Part shown: positions 58,504 to 59,969 of the stretch, piece by piece
Numbering within the stretch: position 1 is the first letter of the stretch
How the letters are laid out: every line of letters begins with the position of its first letter
Origin: Methanomicrobia archaeon
Lineage (GTDB): Archaea > Halobacteriota > Syntropharchaeia > Alkanophagales > Methanospirareceae
Assembly (NCBI GenBank): GCA_016930255.1
Contig: JAFGHB010000074.1
Coordinates: forward strand, 1-59,969
Direction: 5' to 3'
DNA: 59,969 bases
Notes under the pieces: generated by a model
Databases searched by the model: none
What the model was told of the DNA's origin: nothing
The model's input: only the letters and a program-made list of their open reading frames with translations
Position numbers and translations under genes: made by a program

Positions 58504-59766
58504 TCAAACAGGCACCCATATAGTAGTTGAATCAACCCATACTTCATAGCCTTCTCCTGGCACGATATCAAAGTCATCCCCTATTCCACCAAACATCGAA
58601 AGCCAACCTTCTGAGGTTTGGTTATCTGGGTCCCATCGGTTCACCGTGGTGCAGCTGCCTCCTATTGCCGCCATCAATGACGATGCATTAGCCATCGTTG
58701 TATCGTATGGTAGTCCAATCCAGTTCCTGCCGGTGCTGCCCGCCTTTTTGATGAGATCGATTTGACCAATATCCACAGGTTCGCCAGTCAGGTTAAACGT
58801 TGTATCTGCGTCAACCCATACCTCATAGCCTTCTCCTGGCACGATATCAAAGTCATCCCCTATTCCACCAAACATCGAAAGCCAACCTTCTGAGGTTTGG
58901 TTATCCGGGTTCCATCGGTTCACCGTGGTGCAGCTGCCTCCTATTGCCGCCATCAATGACGATGCATTGGTTATCTCGTTGGTAAGCGGTATGCTAATCC
59001 AATTCCTGCCGGTGCTGCCCGCCTTTTTGACGAGTATGTAGTCGAGCGTGACAGCTTGTTCCTCTGTAACCGTAAGAGGGATACTTATCGACGTATTAGA
59101 ACTGCCCTTGGTATCGGTGGCGTTCACGGTAAGGCTGAAATTCCCAATCACACTTGCGTTTGTCGTGCAATTGTAAACAGTTGTATCTGCCGTAAGATTA
59201 GTCATTGCGTACATCGTAAACCGATACGTCGAACCATTCATTGGTACCCACATTCCCCCGATTGGGGTGAGATTGATAGTAACGGTGTCAATATCGAAAT
59301 ATGTCGTGGTCACCCTCACCCGTAATTCGGTAAATTCGGTATTGACAACTATCTCTCCTGGAATTGCCTCGGGATCCGAGACGATCGGTGGTGGTGGGAT
59401 CTGAAGAGTCATATCCGGCGCTTCATCCGCACCGACGCCTGATATCGTTACAGATACAGGTCCTGCAGTGTAGCCATCGCCCGTGTCTATTACTTTTACA
59501 TATAGCACGTCATCAACCTGTGCCGCATAACCGGGAATTAGTTCAGCATCAATCACATATTTATTAGGTAGGGTTTGACCAATCGTGCCTTGTACGCCAT
59601 TACCTTCGTCTCCAAGCAGATATACAAGCGCGGTATGCCCGTCTGCTGGTGTACCATCTGTCGCATTGTGAACGGTCCCACCAATCCAATATGATGCTTC
59701 CGCTCCTCCAGTTAGTGCTACAAAAGCCGCTACTAAGACCAGTGCAAAAACAATTTTCTTTTTCAT
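58504..59766 (-). CDS. Secreted surface protein with duplicated C-terminal domain, no anchor seen
   Basis: 420 residues. A signal peptide (about 1-25, MKKKIVFALVLVAAFVALTGGAEA) and a ~95-residue SYWIGGTVHN module are nearly shared with the neighbour (58434 gene). A middle region with Ig-like strands (about 130-235) follows. Two ~93-residue copies of a domain containing KKAGSTGRNWI, SLMAAIGGSCTTVNRW and FDIVPGEGYEVWVD complete it. It ends at TTIWVPV without a PGF-CTERM or transmembrane anchor, so it may be released, or held by interaction with anchored partners. Several N-glycosylation sequons are present. The domain's role is not known to me. Confidence 0.85.
   Translation of the reverse strand: MKKKIVFALVLVAAFVALTGGAEASYWIGGTVHNATDGTPADGHTALVYLLGDEGNGVQGTIGQTLPNKYVIDAELIPGYAAQVDDVLYVKVIDTGDGYTAGPVSVTISGVGADEAPDMTLQIPPPPIVSDPEAIPGEIVVNTEFTELRVRVTTTYFDIDTVTINLTPIGGMWVPMNGSTYRFTMYAMTNLTADTTVYNCTTNASVIGNFSLTVNATDTKGSSNTSISIPLTVTEEQAVTLDYILVKKAGSTGRNWISIPLTNEITNASSLMAAIGGSCTTVNRWNPDNQTSEGWLSMFGGIGDDFDIVPGEGYEVWVDADTTFNLTGEPVDIGQIDLIKKAGSTGRNWIGLPYDTTMANASSLMAAIGGSCTTVNRWDPDNQTSEGWLSMFGGIGDDFDIVPGEGYEVWVDSTTIWVPV
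58532..59030 (-). repeat. 279-bp near-identical tandem duplication in surface-protein gene
   Basis: The blocks starting at 58532 and 58811 are offset by exactly 279 bp (93 codons) and differ at only a few positions over their first 160 bp, then share the GTGCTGCCCGCCTTTTTGA end. This low divergence, including synonymous positions, indicates recent duplication or gene conversion. Confidence 0.9.
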
Positions 59767-59868
59767 CTTTCTTCTTTGTGTTACCTCCTATTCTTTATTA
59801 TATTCTCCCCTCACTTATCTTCTTTCTCATATATCATTCCTCACTTCTCTTGATGTGTTATATGGCAT

Positions 59869-59969
59869 TCAAACTGGTACCCACGTCGTATTTGCGCTGA
59901 CCCATATTTCGTAGCCTTCTCCTGCCACTACATCGAAGTTCGTTCCCGTGCCACCAAACAGCGAAACCC
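59869..59969 (-). CDS. Partial surface-protein paralog, cut by the right edge
   Basis: Read on the minus strand, the window end encodes VSLFGGTGTNFDVVAGEGYE, then IWVSANTTWVPV and a TGA stop at 59869-59871. This is the C-terminal part of the same 93-residue domain that ends the 58504 gene (FDIVPGEGYEVWVD and TTIWVPV). It is therefore the third member of a tandem set of surface proteins; the rest lies outside the window. Confidence 0.85.
   Translation of the reverse strand, partial: VSLFGGTGTNFDVVAGEGYEIWVSANTTWVPV

Overview
The window reads as a chromosomal segment of an archaeon that uses tetrahydromethanopterin-linked C1 chemistry, meaning a methanogen or an anaerobic methane or short-chain alkane oxidiser in the Euryarchaeota. 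The evidence is a TFB, the archaeal RNA polymerase subunits Rpo7 and Spt4, ribosomal proteins S24e, S27ae and L6, a GHMP-type shikimate kinase, AglB, MptE, a dihydropteroate-synthase-like protein, a bifunctional Fae-Hps, methanogenesis marker protein 6, and a PGF-CTERM sorting signal. An ANME-1/Methanophagales or Syntrophoarchaeum-like host would fit, but that is inference. No rRNA gene or mcr gene lies here to fix the lineage.

Layout. (1) 1-7441, all minus strand, is a surface-glycan cluster: an asparagine-synthase-like protein cut by the left edge, a GT39-type membrane glycosyltransferase, a methyltransferase, a GT2-flippase fusion related to AglD, and two nucleotide-sugar epimerases. The first 3.5 kb is clearly more AT-rich than the rest. 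(2) 7819-11709 is AglB, the N-glycosylation oligosaccharyltransferase, carrying an unusual C2H2 zinc-finger insertion. (3) 12091-13642 holds TFB and a stand-alone IMP cyclohydrolase domain. (4) 13662-17668, minus strand, is an ugd-galU-uxs-GT2 operon that should make UDP-glucose, UDP-glucuronate and UDP-xylose and load a sugar onto a polyprenyl carrier. (5) 17844-21856 has GTP-type PEP carboxykinase divergent from an Lrp regulator, which overlaps a pterin-pathway gene. (6) 22067-31943 has a six-PAS histidine kinase, a UbiA prenyltransferase, a HEAT-repeat protein, an NDH-2-like flavoprotein, a DRG GTPase and DapB. (7) 32004-37683, all plus strand, has an OB-HD nuclease, archaetidylserine synthase, PEP synthase, rpo7, spt4, rps24e and rps27ae. 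(8) 37806-43334 has gatC, a sugar nucleotidyltransferase, a frameshifted uridine phosphorylase, IlvE, shikimate kinase and a HEAT-TPR protein. (9) 43335-44680 is an AT-rich accessory island with one orphan gene between direct repeats. (10) 44795-51706 has a CoA-disulfide-reductase-like flavoprotein, MptE, an RCK-DHH fusion, a DUF424 protein, tRNA-Ile(GAT), mmp6-orf104-fae/hps and a HEPN-like protein. (11) 51779-55925 has orphan atpD and rpl6, then hisD and an aspartate aminotransferase. (12) 56074 to the right edge is a tandem set of secreted or anchored surface proteins with recently duplicated domains.

How the genes fit together. Much of the window serves the cell surface: sugar nucleotides (GalU, Ugd, UXS, epimerases) feed polyprenyl-linked glycosyltransferases and AglB, and the Asn-X-Ser/Thr-rich surface proteins at the right end are plausible targets. 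PckG and PpsA supply gluconeogenic phosphoenolpyruvate, which also feeds the shikimate pathway. MptE, the DHPS-like protein and Fae-Hps connect pterin cofactor synthesis with pentose supply.

The least explained parts are the orphan gene between direct repeats at 43.4-44.7 kb, the HEPN-motif protein after fae-hps, the 104-residue protein between mmp6 and fae-hps, and the zinc finger inside AglB. I see no CRISPR array, transposase or prophage.
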